This document shows positions 63,342-64,000 of a stretch of DNA of 64,000 bases, in pieces. Under the pieces are notes generated by a model. It did no database searches, was not told where the DNA came from, and saw nothing but the letters and a program-made list of their open reading frames with translations. Made by a program: the position numbers and the translations under genes. The number at the start of each line of letters is the position of its first letter. Position 1 is the first letter of the stretch. Source of the DNA: Trochalopteron elliotii (taxonomy: Eukaryota > Chordata > Aves > Passeriformes > Leiothrichidae); assembly GCA_024734555.1 (NCBI GenBank), contig JANPWX010020199.1, positions 3,043,150-3,107,149 on the forward strand, written 5' to 3'.

Positions 63342-63490
63342 CCGTTAGAAGGACATACTGTGGATCAAATTCTATGATACCTTCAGCATTGTCATTTTTT
63401 GCAATAGTGACCCATACTGTGGAGGTATTTCCTATTATTGGAGGTTGATCCACCTGTAGGCCATTCTCTCTTACAGTAAAATCAAATCCA
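63342..63490 (-). CDS. ADGRV1: ADGRV1 exon (window exon 1): Calx-beta end and linker
   Basis: First exon in transcription order. It enters with the third base of a codon and reads GFDFTVRENGLQVDQPP, then IAKNDNAEGIIEFDPQYVLLT. The N-D-N linker followed by an aliphatic strand is the usual boundary between two Calx-beta repeats. The acceptor is TTCTTGCAAG and the donor GTAAGT; one base is left over and is completed by the next exon. The preceding exon is not in the window. Confidence 0.9.
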
Positions 63491-64000
63491 CTTGCAAGAA
63501 CATAAAAAACAACCAAACATAAAAATACATTTTAAACTTCTCGTGAAACTATAAAGATGAGTGTTACAATTTGCCAATTATTGCAAATTATTTTTTTTTC
63601 TGAGAGGTACTACTGAAGACTTTTTTGTCATATTTTTTCATATTATTATTTTTGCAAGAATAATATTTATTCCTAGAAAATTCTATCTTTCATTTGTTCT
63701 TTCTCATTTCATCTTTTTATTGAAATTTCCTGTAACTTGACAATTCGTATCTAATGTATGCATTTTAAGCTTAAATAAATCTTAATCAGCAACATCTTTA
63801 TACTAAACTCAAAATAAAAATGGGTTTACCATACATCCATTTTCTATTATGATTACAATTATAGCTGTCTTACAAAATTTACAGTAAAAGAGATTAAATG
63901 TCTAGCAGTGACTTTATTCAGGTAGACCAGAATCCAAATATAGTTTGTTTTTCTTGTTAGTTTTTCTGCTTGTAACAAATCAACTGGGAATTTTAACTTT
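63491..64000 (-). other. ADGRV1 intron, 5' part
   Basis: Intron upstream of the first exon in the window. It is A+T-rich with T-runs. I see no exon or mobile element, and the next upstream exon is off the right edge. Confidence 0.75.

Larger units (their letters stand above)
31446..63490 (-). other. ADGRV1: ADGRV1 gene segment: 19 internal exons, both ends outside window
   Basis: Adhesion G-protein-coupled receptor V1 (VLGR1/GPR98) is a very large surface receptor. Its ectodomain consists mainly of Calx-beta repeats, and with the USH2 proteins it forms ankle links on hair-cell stereocilia and fibres at the photoreceptor connecting cilium. I recognised it from peptides recalled from the human protein, such as [56 protein letters not shown] and [11 protein letters not shown]. 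All 19 exons have GT/AG borders on the minus strand and compatible phases, giving 4507 nt: one leftover base plus 1502 codons without a stop. Exons 5' of 63490 and 3' of 31446 are outside the window. The protein appears intact here and nothing suggests a pseudogene. The gene call is firm; individual boundaries come from reading splice sites by eye. Confidence 0.96.

Overview
The window is vertebrate nuclear DNA, almost certainly from a bird and probably a songbird. It is A+T-rich and intron-dominated. Its interspersed repeats are CR1 LINEs with typical avian 3' ends, plus endogenous-retrovirus sequence. I see no prokaryotic operons, CRISPR arrays, rRNA or tRNA genes.

The only convincing protein-coding gene is a large internal part of ADGRV1 (VLGR1/GPR98), the giant Calx-beta adhesion GPCR of the inner-ear ankle link and the photoreceptor periciliary membrane. 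It lies on the minus strand. I placed 19 exons between 63490 and 31446, each with an AG acceptor and a GT donor. Reading phases fit at every one of the 18 junctions, so the exons join into one open frame of 4507 nt (1502 codons). In transcription order (right to left) they encode the last Calx-beta repeats (63.5-40.4 kb), the GAIN region (40.4-36.3 kb), the GPS cleavage motif with its tethered-agonist stretch (37.6-36.25 kb), and transmembrane helix 1 to the start of helix 2 (36.3-31.4 kb). The gene is cut at both edges: the N-terminal repeats lie to the right of the window, and helices 2-7 and the cytoplasmic tail to the left. The leftmost 31.4 kb therefore looks like one long intron.

Mobile elements sit in the introns. 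CR1 copies on the + strand are at 5.0-6.1 kb, 7.6-9.0 kb and 33.65-36.05 kb, with short 3'-end fragments at 19.6 and 33.2 kb. CR1 copies on the minus strand are at 42.9-45.08 kb and 50.5-50.7 kb. The 33.65-36.05 kb copy keeps the 5' half (ORF1 with SGNH esterase, endonuclease) and the 3' tail but lacks the reverse transcriptase. An avian retroposed repeat with a 17-nt A-tail lies on the minus strand at 46.3-46.9 kb.

The most interesting locus is 51296-52495. It holds a 672-bp retroviral LTR, a lysine-tRNA-type primer binding site, about 430 bp of internal sequence with a hydrophobic reading frame, one N, then the last 57 bp of a second, identical LTR, all between GAATC target duplications. 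The N very probably hides most of a young provirus that the assembly has collapsed.
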